Part shown: positions 14,122-25,089 of the stretch, one piece after another
Position numbering within the stretch: the first letter of the stretch is position 1
Layout: each line of letters begins with the position of its first letter
NCBI GenBank assembly: GCA_024663395.1
Contig: JANFAH010000038.1
Location: 558,001 to 622,000, forward strand
Length of the DNA: 64,000 bases
Direction of reading: 5' to 3'
From: Pisolithus tinctorius
Taxonomy: Eukaryota; Basidiomycota; Agaricomycetes; Boletales; Pisolithaceae
Notes under the pieces: generated by a model
What the model was told of the DNA's origin: nothing
What the model saw: only the letters and a program-made list of their open reading frames with translations
Databases searched by the model: none
Position numbers and translations under genes: made by a program

Positions 14122-16200
14122 ATGTCTGACTTCCATCTCGTTGATCCTCAAGGTTGGGAGTATGACCTCCAGTCTGTGCGCTCTTTCTCCTACTGCGCTT
14201 ACCGCATGATTGATCTCTCTTCCCCGCGTGCACAGGTACATTCGGCCTACATGGGTTACTTCCAACTGCACAGCGTCCCATGGTACGTTTCTCACAAATT
14301 CCATCTCCTCCCTTTTCTGCCATGCAATAGCTCACGATGGGCCCCGCTACCCTCTGCGTGGGTCAACACAGGTACGATCGATCGTGGGGTCACTTATTCG
14401 AAACATTCGAGCAGTTCCTCACGTTCTCCTGGCCCGTGATCACGGTGACCGATGCGCGTACCGGGCGTGCGCACATCGTAACCCGTCTAACATCCATCGG
14501 AGCATTCCTTAAGATGATACGAACCAGGTAACGAACAATCATCCTTCTTGATCTCTGATCCTACCGTCCCTAACGTCCGCCATACCATGCGCCCCACGCG
14601 TTCATGTACGTAGGTTCGGCGAGACGCTCCCCCAAATCGACAATATGCTCAAAGTCACGCCTTCCGAAACTGTGCAACGTCACTTACGAAACGTAAACGA
14701 CTGGACCACCTACAAGAAATTACATGCAACACTTCCCGCCGTTGCGCTTTCCGCCTTTCGGGCACGCGTGCGTAGTGGAGACCCGCAGGCCATACGTTCG
14801 CTATGGGCAAGTCGGGATAAAACCTTCCTTGCTGTTGGGTTTATGTGGTCGGAACGGAATAGCCAGTCGTGTTTAGAGTGGGGATACGCCACTGTGCGGT
14901 GCGGACACCTTGTCGGGTAAATGAGATGCTGTCGACTTCAGCGCCTAGATATCATTGTTGTGCTGGTGCTTACTTCAGACATTAGATTAGGTGCTTGGCC
15001 ACCTGTGCCAGGGACAAATTACCGGTAGGTCGGAGCAGCCTCTGCGCATTCCTTCGCACGTCGGACGCTCACGTGGAAGCCGACAGAAAAGGTCACTACG
15101 TCATCGCCGAGTACGCGGACAAAGTTGTTAACAGGCTCAACCCCAACTACCCATGGATGGTGCGCCAACCCTTTCTCTTATCTCAACTACCCAGCCAAAA
15201 CTAACTAACTCGAACCCCCCACCTACAGTATGCAGTGAGTCTGTTGGCAGAAGTATCAGAGAGATTGCAGCGGGTTGATACCTGATCCTGCACTTCCTAC
15301 AATCACTGCAGTTTGGCGAGAGCCAAGTAATCCCCAAAGTGAAACTACCTCGGATCATCCAGTCCGTAATCAGGTGTGTCTACATGACAGGGACAGCTGC
15401 ATTCCCATCACATTGCTAACTCTCCACAGTAGCCTCGTTAGCCCGGATACGGAAACCTCGGCCAACAATCTGGTTCTGGTCGGACATGGTGTGCAGTTTG
15501 ACATCCAACGTCTCGAAGAGATGAAAATCAGTACGTCATCGTACAGATCTCACCTTTGCAGTCTCCAAACTGAGACAATGACCCGTCCACCTCAGAACTA
15601 CCGCATAACACACTCGTGATCGATACCGCAACCCTTCACCGCACGTTATCCGGCAGCACACATATGCCGTCCAAACACCATTCTCCACGGCCTAACATTG
15701 CTATGCTTCTCCATTCCCTCGGAATACAGCCCCCCTGCGTGCTAAATAACGCGGGGAACGATGCGTTTATGGCGTTGTATGCATTCCAGCGTATGGTGGA
15801 TCCCGATAGCCTGGCAAAGGATATGGTGTCCACGACGCGACAAGGCACGGCACACCAGGGGCTTGTGCCCTCGCCCCAGACATCGGGGCTGCACGTGCCC
15901 ATGTCTAATGTCTGTAGTCTTCAGGTGCACCCTTCGATGCTTGCCATGCGATCGTCACATGTCGGTGTTCCAAACGGTTTGCATGGCATGGTGGGTGAGG
16001 TAGAGAAACTGTCCCTAACGAGTCCTATATCACCTCTGTTACTCCCTGTTGCGGATGGGAATGGGCACGGGCAAGTCAACAGGGCTGGAAGCCTGCGTGG
16101 CGGAAGAGGTAGCGCGCGGGATAGCTGTGCTTCGCCATTGGGTATGTCTGCTGCCGACGAAGAGGGATCTCGGAAAGGAAAAGGAAAGCGTGCGCAGTAA
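14122..16200 (+). CDS. DEDDh exonuclease-fold protein (Gfd2-like), active site degenerate
   Basis: Gfd2/YDR514C-like protein with an RNase H-fold DEDDh exonuclease domain. Nine exons join in frame to 516 residues: 14122-14286, 14331-14527, 14614-14916, 14986-15024, 15087-15159, 15229-15234, 15312-15373, 15430-15530 and 15596-16200. Exon 6 is 6 nt long. The first donor (GTTTCT) is non-standard and the least certain junction. Family blocks are WGYATVRCGHLVG, LGAWPPVPGTNYRKGHY, YAFGESQVIPK, LVGHGVQFDIQRLEEM, IDTATLHRTL and NAGNDAFMALYAF. The first catalytic pair, D-x-E in the family, reads G-x-M here (AVGFMWSERN). The H of H-x4-D reads N (NNAGND). The Asp residues in QFDI and GND remain. It is therefore probably a non-catalytic nucleic-acid binder, or a decaying paralogue with an intact frame. 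The last 130 residues are low-complexity. Confidence 0.8.
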
Positions 16201-16239
16201 GGGGCTATAATGCATGATCGTCAGTTCCGTCACAAGAAC

Positions 16240-17031
16240 TAGAGCCAGGAGCGGATACTATTGGAATAGGGACTCAAGTAACTTACCTCGAACTGTATAA
16301 TCAGATTTAGTATCATATTTACATCTAACCTTGCTTTCAGTTCGCTGGAATATACGGTCGACGTTAGATCCTTGGAATCAGGTGGATTGGGACATTTCCT
16401 GACCACAAACTTCAGATTCCCAATTATCCAGTGACTTCTCCTACACTTCAGGTACCAACCACCATGTGGCCGAGGGCAGTCATCGATTTGACAGCGACCA
16501 TTTTGGGCCCTACAACAAACTCCTTCATATAATCTTTCCCCCTGCCAGCGATTTCGCAGTCGGGCCCGTGTTCTTCCAGGATTCCCCACAGACTCTTGTC
16601 ACCGCCGTGTTCGAAATGTTTCTGGTGGACAAACCACTTTAACCCTGGAGTTGAGGGTTCCAAGCGACCGTGATCTTCCGTCAACACGTCAGGTGGTGGA
16701 CGAGGAGATCAGAAATCGCATGCACGATATGGCTGGTAAGTGATTGTATTCAAATGCTGTCCGCCATCTAAACATGTATTTTCAGCCGCCTGCCCCTTGG
16801 AGACACTCCACGTCATCAGTGCGTTGGGAACGAAGTTATGCTTTTGCAGCCTAGACACGGTGTAGCTCTGCAGAGATTGTACCCGCTGCCATCTCACACC
16901 ACCCTACTGAGATGAACGACCCTGCACCGGCTGATCGTTGGGATTGTGACATCTTGGTGCCTGCCGGTGAGGAGCGATTGCGTCTCATTGTAAATCAGAT
17001 CATGGAAGAGTGTGCGGCTCTCAACATGTAA
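16240..17031 (+). pseudogene. Broken gene of an uncharacterised Agaricomycete family
   Basis: I recognise the pattern of a common but functionally unknown mushroom protein family. Blocks in order are VTYLELYN (16267-16300), FDSDHFGPYNKLLHIIFPP (from about 16475), VFEMFLVDKPL (16600-16640), TLELRVPSDRD with RQVVDEEIRNRM (16643-16730), then CPLETLHVISALGTKLCF and DRWDCDILVPAGEERLRLIV (16936-17000), ending at a stop near 17031. In-frame stops after YNQ and an apparent one-base loss between DKPL and TLEL break the frame. A small piece of a related sequence with the intact YLELYNWVQYHTSPS block lies at 29180-29250. Family function is unknown. Confidence 0.55.
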
Positions 17032-17436
17032 TGGTTGATTCAGCTGGGCATGTGTATGAAACGGTATGTAATGATGTCAATTGGATCAATGTGTGGGGAT
17101 GGATGTGTCCTTTCCTTCTAACTGCTCAACGCGCCGCGTTTGTTCTTTGCACACCCTCTTATATCACTCTCGTACAAATGGCATCCTCCTGCCCGCCCTC
17201 ATCTCCTGTCTCCTCTCCTCACCCAACACACTGCTAAATCGAAACTCTCAAGAGGAAAACTCGAAATTAGATGGGTGCCAGTGCTGGGGATGCGAACGGG
17301 GACGTCACCCTTGAGGTCTCTGGGTACCAAGTGTTGAAGAGGCGGGAGGGGAAATATAGGGCAGGAGCATCGAGCTGAGTCCACCGCTTCAGTCATTTTT
17401 GAGCTCTTCACAGCGCTGACTGTATCACTCCCACGA

Positions 17437-18780
17437 CCAACGCCAAAGTGCGTCTCTCTTTCTCTACTTACCCTTCTAGCGAACTCCTCCGACTTCCACC
17501 TACACAAATATTTGGAGGTCCTCTCAAAAACTCCATGTCAAATGCTTCGACATCTCGCACGCAGAAGGAACTAAGGCGGACCCTCCGATCGTCTTCCCCT
17601 CGTTCCGTTCTGTACCAACGACTCCAACCAACTACTCGCTTCCACACGAACGACTCAAGACTGCTGTGATGTTGTCGATCTGAATCTAGGATGTCCTCGC
17701 GAGATTGCGATGTCCGGCCACCATGGATCATTTTTGCGGGGTGAGTGGGACTTGATCCATAAGTTATGTGTGTTCTCATCGCCTTGCCCTTACAACGTTT
17801 TTGGTGATAGCAAATATCCTTTTGAATACACGCACCACAGTCAACACGCCCCGTACCCACCTCAAAGTTTCCGTGACAGTCAAATTCCGAGTTTTTCCCT
17901 CAACCGAAAAATCGTTGCCGACGCCGGATGCTCGAAAACGCGGGCGCCCCAATCCTTACATGTCACGGCCGCATCCGTGAACAACGTGGTCATAATTCCG
18001 GTCCCGCAGATTGGTGCAAAATTCGCGCCGCCAAAGAGGCGGTATAAGTTCCCGTATTCGCGGATGGAAACATCTCGTATTGGGATGACGTTCACACCTT
18101 GCTGCGTCCGGTACTACCACTAGCACCCTGACAAAAGGGTCATGTAGAGAGTGGATCTACGCACCCCATGCGGAGTTGGCGTTGGAGTATTTGGGTATTG
18201 TCAGGAGTCTCAAGACGAAGACGGCGTTGAGCGCTGTCAAGGGACACCTGTTCAAATTAATGCGGCCCGCTTTGAGCCGAGAAAGACACTTACGAGAGGC
18301 TGAGTAGAATTGGTGGACCAGATGCTATAGATCAATATATCGGAGTCATAGAGGAGATGAGGGACCAGTGGCCGTTTGGAATGATGTTGGAATGATGTTC
18401 TCTACTAACTGCATGCCTTCCCGTTATGCGTGGTCTCGGATAGTGCGATCAAGTGGCAGTAACAGGAAAGACTGACGAGCTTGTAACGATTGAACCTACG
18501 ATAAGGCTCAGAGTACTTCCCCACTGGCTCGCACAACCTTACTTCCGTCCGTTGACTCACCTGCGTCAGGTAGATCCCGAACGTGAGCTCGTTAGCTGCC
18601 TCTTCATACTGCACCGATGAGTGAGTTAATGAACACCGAACTACAGTCACAACTGCAGCCACTATCGCTGCCGCTGCCGCCCCAATTCACTAACGCTCTC
18701 GTCAAGAACGAGGATGGTCTAGATCGATCAAAGCATGTGCATCTGCGGGACCCTGTTACTCTTCTTACGAGAGAGGACTG
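17437..18780 (+). pseudogene. DUS1: DUS1 pseudogene, 5'-truncated copy of the gene at 27217
   Basis: This segment aligns base by base with 27507-28955, the intact tRNA-dihydrouridine synthase gene. The copy begins inside what is exon 3 there (CAACGCCAAAGTGCGTC) and runs through the exon for [16 protein letters not shown], the intron, and the TCHGRI region to the C-terminal exons. The first two exons are absent. Numerous small insertions, deletions and substitutions break every frame; for example the [10 protein letters not shown] block is scrambled and the TGLADWCKI block reads through frameshifts. Similarity continues past the gene to about 18935. It is a non-functional segmental duplicate; which copy is ancestral is inferred only from intactness. 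Confidence 0.9.
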
Positions 18781-18785
18781 GGAAT

Positions 18786-18935
18786 CAGTGTTGTGTACCA
18801 GGCGACGAGGAAGAGTATTTTGCATTGGGACATGGTTTATCTATCATATTCAACATTCAGTCATTTGCATTAGGCTCCACTCGTGCTGATATAGCGCGGA
18901 TCGCGTTGCGTGAGGGCGAGACCGACCACGTACCA
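18786..18935 (+). repeat. Duplicated block shared with 28960-29090
   Basis: Beyond the DUS1 homology, both copies carry a conserved stretch that reads EYFALGHGLS and RADIARIALREGE in one frame. The copy here has an extra insert after GHGLS. The match stops sharply after the codons for REGE in both copies, which marks the end of the duplicated segment. I do not recognise the encoded sequence. Confidence 0.6.
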
Positions 18936-19086
18936 AGCGTGATAGAATATCGGCGCGACGCAGCCATGTACAGTAGCGCAAGAACGACGCTCACTCTCGC
19001 ACTCCCATACTATAGCATCAATCACTAGGGAAGTAGCGTAGCACTTCCAGATAGAAACATTGATCACATATAACATGGCAAGTAGC

Positions 19087-20651
19087 CTACACACCCCCAC
19101 CGCTGAAGATGTACTCTATAGCAGCTTGGACATTACCACCTGTCGCCAACAGCGCTCTCACGTTTTGTGAGGCATTGGTGAATCCCATTTCCTGAAGTTG
19201 CTGTGATGACGCATTGTCAGTGGACATGAGAAGAGGGAAAGAGGGGAGACGAAGGGAGGTGTGGAACAAACCTGGAGCTGGACTTGGAACCTCTCCTCAG
19301 GCGGCCGTGTATCTGCTGGAGTCGGTGGTATGCCTGCGCCTGCGCCAAAAGAACCACCGCCCGTTCCTCCCGCCAGAATCTGTTGCATAAGTGCGGCGTT
19401 GAGGATCGGGTTGGCACCAATGCCAGGACTTGGTGACTGTGGCATTCCGCCGAAAAGACTGAACGGGGGTGGCTGACGTTGTTGCTGTTGTTGCTGGCCG
19501 GTAGAAGGTGTGGACGCAGGTGTTGCCCCTGTTGAAGGGGTACCAGGTGCAGGGAAGGAGGATTGAGCGCCGCTCCCACTACCGCCAAAAGCTCCGAACG
19601 GCACACCGCCGAGTCCCGTGCCGTGGAGGGCCGCCGACATCTGCAGCATCGATCTTAACATCTCTGGATTTGCCCTGGATCGATAACGTTAGTCACACAC
19701 GTCCTACCGACCAGCTAGACGTATGGGAACTAATGGAATGACACACACAACATCTGCCTGAATCGTTCACTTTGAAATATCTCTCTGACTTGGGGTCCCA
19801 TTGCGGCAAGTTGTGGGTTAGATGCGATGACTTGGTCGAGGACGGCGGGATTGGACATGACACTGGACATTTGTTGGAAGAATTCGGGGGAGCCCATCAT
19901 GCTTTGCATCTTTTTTTGTTTTCGAAATGGATGCAACGTACATGTGTCGAACGAGAATATGAATGACGAGATATGGCGCATCGTCATTTAGCGATATGGA
20001 CGTAGGGGTATGAGGCAAAGGTATCACGCACCATGTTGGGATCGTTGGGATTAAGGCCCATATCTGCAAAGGGGTTGAAACCCGCCAGCGCACCAAATCC
20101 GAGATGGCTGTTTAATTGGGTGAGTGGGTCATGCGGGTTTTGGCCAGCTTGCATCGTTGGGAGGGCTGGCGGTGCAGTAGAGGGTTGGTTGGTTGGGCCA
20201 CTGGATCGGGCTGCACCTTTGACCATGTGGATGGTGTGCGATGACTGGATTTTGTATACTGAGAGAAGATCCTCGTCCTGGGGGTGTCGCAAATGATCAA
20301 TGAGCCCCGGGAGTCAGGCGAGGGAAATGGCAACGCAAACCTTCAATACTCTACCTATCGTCCATTTGGACCATTGAAAAATGCGATGAGCGAAGACAAC
20401 GGGGGGCCGAGGAGCAAGAGGACAAATACCTGAATAGATCAGTCTTTGTCTGTCAGCTTCGACATCTGACTTGGCAGCGATGGCTTGTTTGAGGTCGCGC
20501 ACGGTCTTGTCCGTGGCGATGGAAATCTGGAGCTTGAGCTCGTTGGGGCCTGCCGGAAGATAAGCGACTTGCTACTAAGACGAATGTTTATGTTTTACTT
20601 ACCTTTGACGTTGATCTGAATCTCGGATGAGGCTTGGGTTGAGTCGGCCAT
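19087..20651 (-). CDS. DSK2: Ubiquilin-type shuttle protein Dsk2
   Basis: UBL-UBA proteasome shuttle factor that carries polyubiquitinated proteins to the 26S proteasome. Exons 20651-20603, 20549-20430, 20354-20341, 20277-20032, 19909-19749, 19674-19272 and 19200-19087 join to 368 residues, normal for the family. The N-terminal ubiquitin-like domain covers about residues 8-80 (INVKG, KTVRDLKQAIAAKS, LIYSGRVLKDEDLLSVYKIQ). An STI1-like region near 145-205 includes MGSPEFFQQMSSVMSNP and SERFRQM. A Gln/Pro/Gly-rich linker follows, then a C-terminal UBA domain (LQEMGFTNASQNVRALLATG). Exon 3 is a 14-nt micro-exon. It shares its upstream region with the dienelactone hydrolase gene. Confidence 0.95.
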
Positions 20652-20778
20652 GGTTGTTGTCAGTTGTGTGAGGGGAGGTGGGGGCCGGCGACGTCAGCGT
20701 CTGTGGCAAGTATATATCGGATTAAAATGCAAGTCTTCACTGCACAGTACCGAGATCTTATCTGCGTCGACATCGAAC
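20652..20778. promoter_or_regulatory. Divergent promoter of DSK2 and dienelactone hydrolase
   Basis: Only 127 bases separate the two start codons, so both genes must share this region. A TATATA motif lies at about 20709-20716. No other element could be assigned. Confidence 0.5.
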
Positions 20779-22113
20779 ATGGCCGACACACTCACAGACC
20801 ACTGCTTCGCCACCGTCCAGCACGCCGGTACGCCTACTGGTCGGCGCATCGACATCGACGTCGGCGGCGTATCCGTTCCTACTTACCTCGCTGAACCCTC
20901 AGACTCTGGTCCCGACGGCTCGCCGCGCAAGATTATCCTTTACTTCTCAGACGTATTCGGACCTTTCTATCTCAACAGCCAACTCCTCCAGGATTACTTT
21001 GCAACGCAGGGTGAGTTATCCTTCTCTCCCTCCGTCGCAGCGAGGGGAACAAAGTGCCGCCGCGCGCTACCAATGCGTTTCCGCCTGCACGGGTGATCCT
21101 AACCGTGTCCACTGCTCCCAACAGGTTTCACTGTCCTCGGCATCGACTACTTCTTTGGCGACTCCTACGCTCTCCATGTTAACGACCCTAACTTCGATCG
21201 TCCGACATGGAGAGAGAAATCAGTCAACCAAGCCAAGACATTCACACCTGGTTGGGTGGATGCTATCAAGCAGAGGTATGGTGCGTCAACATAACTTCTT
21301 CTGCCCTTGCCTCACATGCCAACCGACCGGATCTGTTGCTGATAACGTCCCCTTCTGCTCGACAGGAACTGAGGGTGTCAAATATTTTGCCGCGGGTGCG
21401 TCTCCGATATCAAACAATAGTTCCAGTACGATTACTCTCTGTCGATTACCTGACGTACTTTACAGGCTACTGTTTTGGTGCGCCATATGTCTTTGATCAG
21501 GGTGAAACCGGTCTACTCGCGGCGGGTACATACACCTCAACGCTTACCGATAGACGTTTGACTCTGACAACCTATGCACTGTAGCTGCCGTTGCACATCC
21601 CACGGCGTTAACAGTTGACTCTGTGTCGAAAAGCAGCAGTAAGAAATACCGTACCTCTGAACCTACCATATCTCACTTCACCCACACCACTCTCGCTCTT
21701 TCCTGGCCCATCAGCACCAGTCCTATTCTCTTGCGCAGGTACATATATTCCTTCCCCTCCAATGGGGCATGGACCATACTCACTGTGCCCAGACATTGAC
21801 AATGCATTCAAACCTGACTTGCGCCGCTCAGTCGAGGATGTGTTGTCCGCGAAGAAAGTGACGTACTATTTCCAGATTTTCAGCGGTGTCTCGCACGGGT
21901 TCGCCACTCGTGCGGATCCGAGTGTGGAAACTCAGCGTGGGTGTCTCTTTTCTTTTTGTGATTTGCTCTCTTTTGTTCTTTGTACTTAGTTCTCAATTCT
22001 GATTCTCTCCTTTTGTATGGATCCAACAACCACACTCACATTTCTCCTTAGGTTGGGCAAAAGAGGAATGCGCCAGGAGTGTTGTACAGTGGTTCAAACG
22101 GTTCTCAGTGTAA
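20779..22113 (+). CDS. Dienelactone hydrolase family protein
   Basis: Alpha/beta-hydrolase of the dienelactone hydrolase (carboxymethylenebutenolidase-like) family, probably cytosolic. Exons 20779-21010, 21125-21280, 21366-21395, 21466-21501, 21585-21638, 21715-21738, 21793-21936 and 22052-22113 join to 245 residues, typical for the family. The nucleophile motif is GYCFGAPYV (Cys about residue 141). The catalytic Asp probably lies in DIDNAF and the His in GVSHGFATR; the ending WAKEECARSVVQWFKRF is typical. All introns are in phase 1, which is unusual for a whole gene. Substrate cannot be predicted. Confidence 0.92.
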
Positions 22114-22496
22114 TTGCACGTGTAGGCAAGACTTCCCTCCTACTTTTCATAGATGTCACCCTGTTGCATTCTTATTTCTTGACGTTCGCTACGTATCGGA
22201 ATGTATGATATGGTTACATCCCTTTCCGTCCAAATCTCGACGTAGGGTCCACGGCGTTCAATGTGGAGATATACATAAATGTAGCAAACGTATACGGGGC
22301 TGATACCAAGTTGATGTTCGTGGTTCATCAAGTTCAGGTCGAGACAAATCGACCGTCAGGGGGACGACATATGTTCTTGGCTTTCGGTACGCATCACCCC
22401 ACTTGTCCGTAAATTTGTAGTGGAGGTATCACCGTTTATCGAGTGAAGTGAAATGGAACGCGGGGCGGGTGGCGGAAGGTGAACTGGGGGGATGCA

Positions 22497-23530
22497 TCAA
22501 CCGATCTCCATACCATCCATCTTAATGCTGATCTTAATGGGAAAAGGTGATATACCCGTCGCATTGGTGATTAGGGGTACAGCCGTACGTCCGCGTTCGG
22601 ATGATGTATAGGTGAGTATGGTGTGCAATGTTTTAGAAAGTGTGGACGCGAGCGTTGTATCGAAATCTTATTGGTGCGGAGAGTGGAGTGCGTCGGTGAA
22701 TCGAAACACAAGCAGATACAGAGAGTAAGGCGTACCTTTATCTGATTTAGGCTGTCTCATTTCTCCGTTGACAATCCTAGACATGAAGGATAAGGACGAC
22801 GTGAGGTACTCGATAATGAGATGGATGGATTGATGAAGGGAGTGAGAGGATCAAACTTGCCATTGTTCCCATGGAACGTCCTCTTCGCCCATATATACTT
22901 GGAACCAGGACTTTTTTGGCCGTTTTTTCGGAAAATGTAACCAGAATCTGGTCGTTCGTATGGTTGACGGTGCGGGCGCATATAGAAGTAGATCGGAATC
23001 ATGAATGGCCACGGAGGGAAAGGAAAGAGGAAAGGAGCTCAGGGAGAGATGACATACCTGACCACGCTTATTGGTACTCGTACCGTTCTCTATGGCTTTC
23101 CAGAAGACATCTACTTTGTCGTTGATAAGCTGTTCCATCTCGGAGTCTGCTACGCCAGGCTGTGTGCTCGCAGATCAGTCGCTGCTTTATCTCGTTCTAT
23201 ACTCGGGGGATGGAGAACAGAGTCCACGGAAACGCGATGAAACAAGCTTAAGAGAGCAGAATGGGGACGATATGACAACAGGGAGGAAGAGAGAATGGAA
23301 AGAAGATCGACTACGTACCACAGTGACGTCTAACACCTCATATGTTTTTGGTTTCACCGTGCCAAATAATCTATGGAACAAGATCGCATGAAGGATGGCG
23401 CGGAGGACTTCTTTGGCGCTGCGCCTGTCGAGGACCTGTGTGTTGTGGAGGGTCTGGGTGAGGCCTGTGTGACTTGCAGAGAACGGGCCCGTGCACTTAC
23501 GACGTCGATTGTTATGGTGGGGGTGCTCAT
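22497..23530 (-). CDS. ATG101: Autophagy protein Atg101 (apparent one-base frameshift)
   Basis: HORMA-domain subunit of the Atg1/ULK complex in fungi that use Atg101. Exons are 23530-23501, 23435-23319, 23159-23058, 22947-22861, 22776-22736 and 22666-22497. They encode about 181 residues with the blocks VLRAILHAILFHRLFGTVKP, PGVADSEMEQLINDKVDVFW, NKRGQ/ILVTFSEK, KSWFQVYMGEEDVPWEQW/IV, SSERGRTAVPLITNATG and SPFPIKI. Exon 4 is one base too long. A run of six A (22923-22928 on the plus strand as T) sits where SEK-RPKK needs five, so the downstream frame is lost unless the base is a sequencing error. The intron 22860-22777 is GC-AG (GCAAGT donor). Confidence 0.85.
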
Positions 23531-25089
23531 GGCCAGACTGCTGAGAACAGGCGATGTTGTTAGTTATGACCAGATATGCGCTGGTGACAATCTGAGTGCC
23601 CCTCCTTCTCTCACACGAAATTATGTACAGCGCGATGTGGTGAATCCGACAAGCATCCTCACTGCCCGACGAACCTACTTCACCCGAGAACAACAACAGT
23701 GTTGCATACCCAAGCCGGACCAGTCCCCACGTATCCACAACGCAATCCCAAAAGATTCTGTTACTCGCTCAGAAATGAAAGCAGGCTTGGGAGCCCACCG
23801 TATGTGTTTCTCTGTTCGCAGACGCACCGATTCAACAACACCCGACATGGACGGTGCGCCAGCTCACTCACCCTTTCAGGGACCCCAGACCATATGGAAA
23901 GACGTTCCTAAGCAAGCGTTCTTAAAACACCCTTCGCCTTCCGAGCGCAATCTGCACCTAACCTAATCACGTCTCAACGCGCTGTCTGTGGCACCTTCCT
24001 CTCTGCAAGGAAGACCTAGGTAGAGTCGGCCATGTTAACATACTCATGTTCTTCCAAAGAAAGCTCTCCCGCATGCCTGGACACTGTCTTACCACCCCTC
24101 AAATAGCTTGTACTCCTGGTGCAACAGTGATAGCCAACGCTGACATTGTCATTCTTCTTGCACTTGTGCCTGGCTAACGGGGACGATAGTACCTATGCTA
24201 TGGGGCAAGCCATTCATCGATACACTGGTCAAGCTTCAACGGTCATTCGACCTACTGCTGTATGCGTGAGGTGGAGTAAAAAGCTTTCAGCTCCCGACTT
24301 ACTCCAGCAGCTGACGTTCCTTGTATAACCGAAATACACAGCGCAGCCATAGGGAACATAATGGCTTGCGTGTAACGATGAATTAACTTGAGTAAGTGTG
24401 GGTAGAGAAAGATTGACTCTGATAGGGGTGCTTGTCCCAGCCTGATGATCCACCCGATATCGTCTAGTAACACTAGCCTACAGTATTCGCGAACGCAATA
24501 TTTTCCTCCCGAAGAAACATGAACCCACAGATGCACAGTCGGCTCATTGATCATACGTCTGAGGTACACATTGAAATGGACTGAACATGACGGCGGAATA
24601 GAATGAAGGTATGGTATGTATTTGTATCGGATGACAAAAGTTCTCGTTCTGCTTCGGCTTCAGCGTAGCGAACGATAGTTAGGGGGAACGGTTGTATTCC
24701 GTAGAACCTTTGGTTTGCCTGGGGGAGACTGGAAAATGGCCTTCCCAAGTGTTGGGCATGGAATTTGCACTCGAAGAAATTTACGGCAACAAGGGTTGGT
24801 GGTTGTATCACGAATCATGTACATGATCGCTCTCTCCGTACTGCGGCTAGAGAGGTGATGGAAGACGTGACCATCTGGGGGTTTTGCGTCGACGTGCGCC
24901 ATAGTATGATGCACGGCGACCGCTCAGAGTAAAACCCCGACGAACTGCACACCGAGTTTCTAAGGGCCAGGCCCAGCCTGGCGGAAGGGGGCTCGGCTTG
25001 GCCTAGCCGGGCCAAGAAAAACACCACAAATGATACAATTTACGCAAGATTAAGACAATGCCAACTTCCACCTCAAACCCGACTCGGTT
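23531..25089. other. Intergenic, no gene recognised
   Basis: Upstream of ATG101 and downstream of the Rrt8-like gene. Several overlapping minus-strand frames exist (24229-24914), but I see no domain or splicing support. A short GC-rich, locally self-complementary stretch (GGCCTAGCC, GGCCAGGCC) lies at 24963-25016. Confidence 0.4.
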
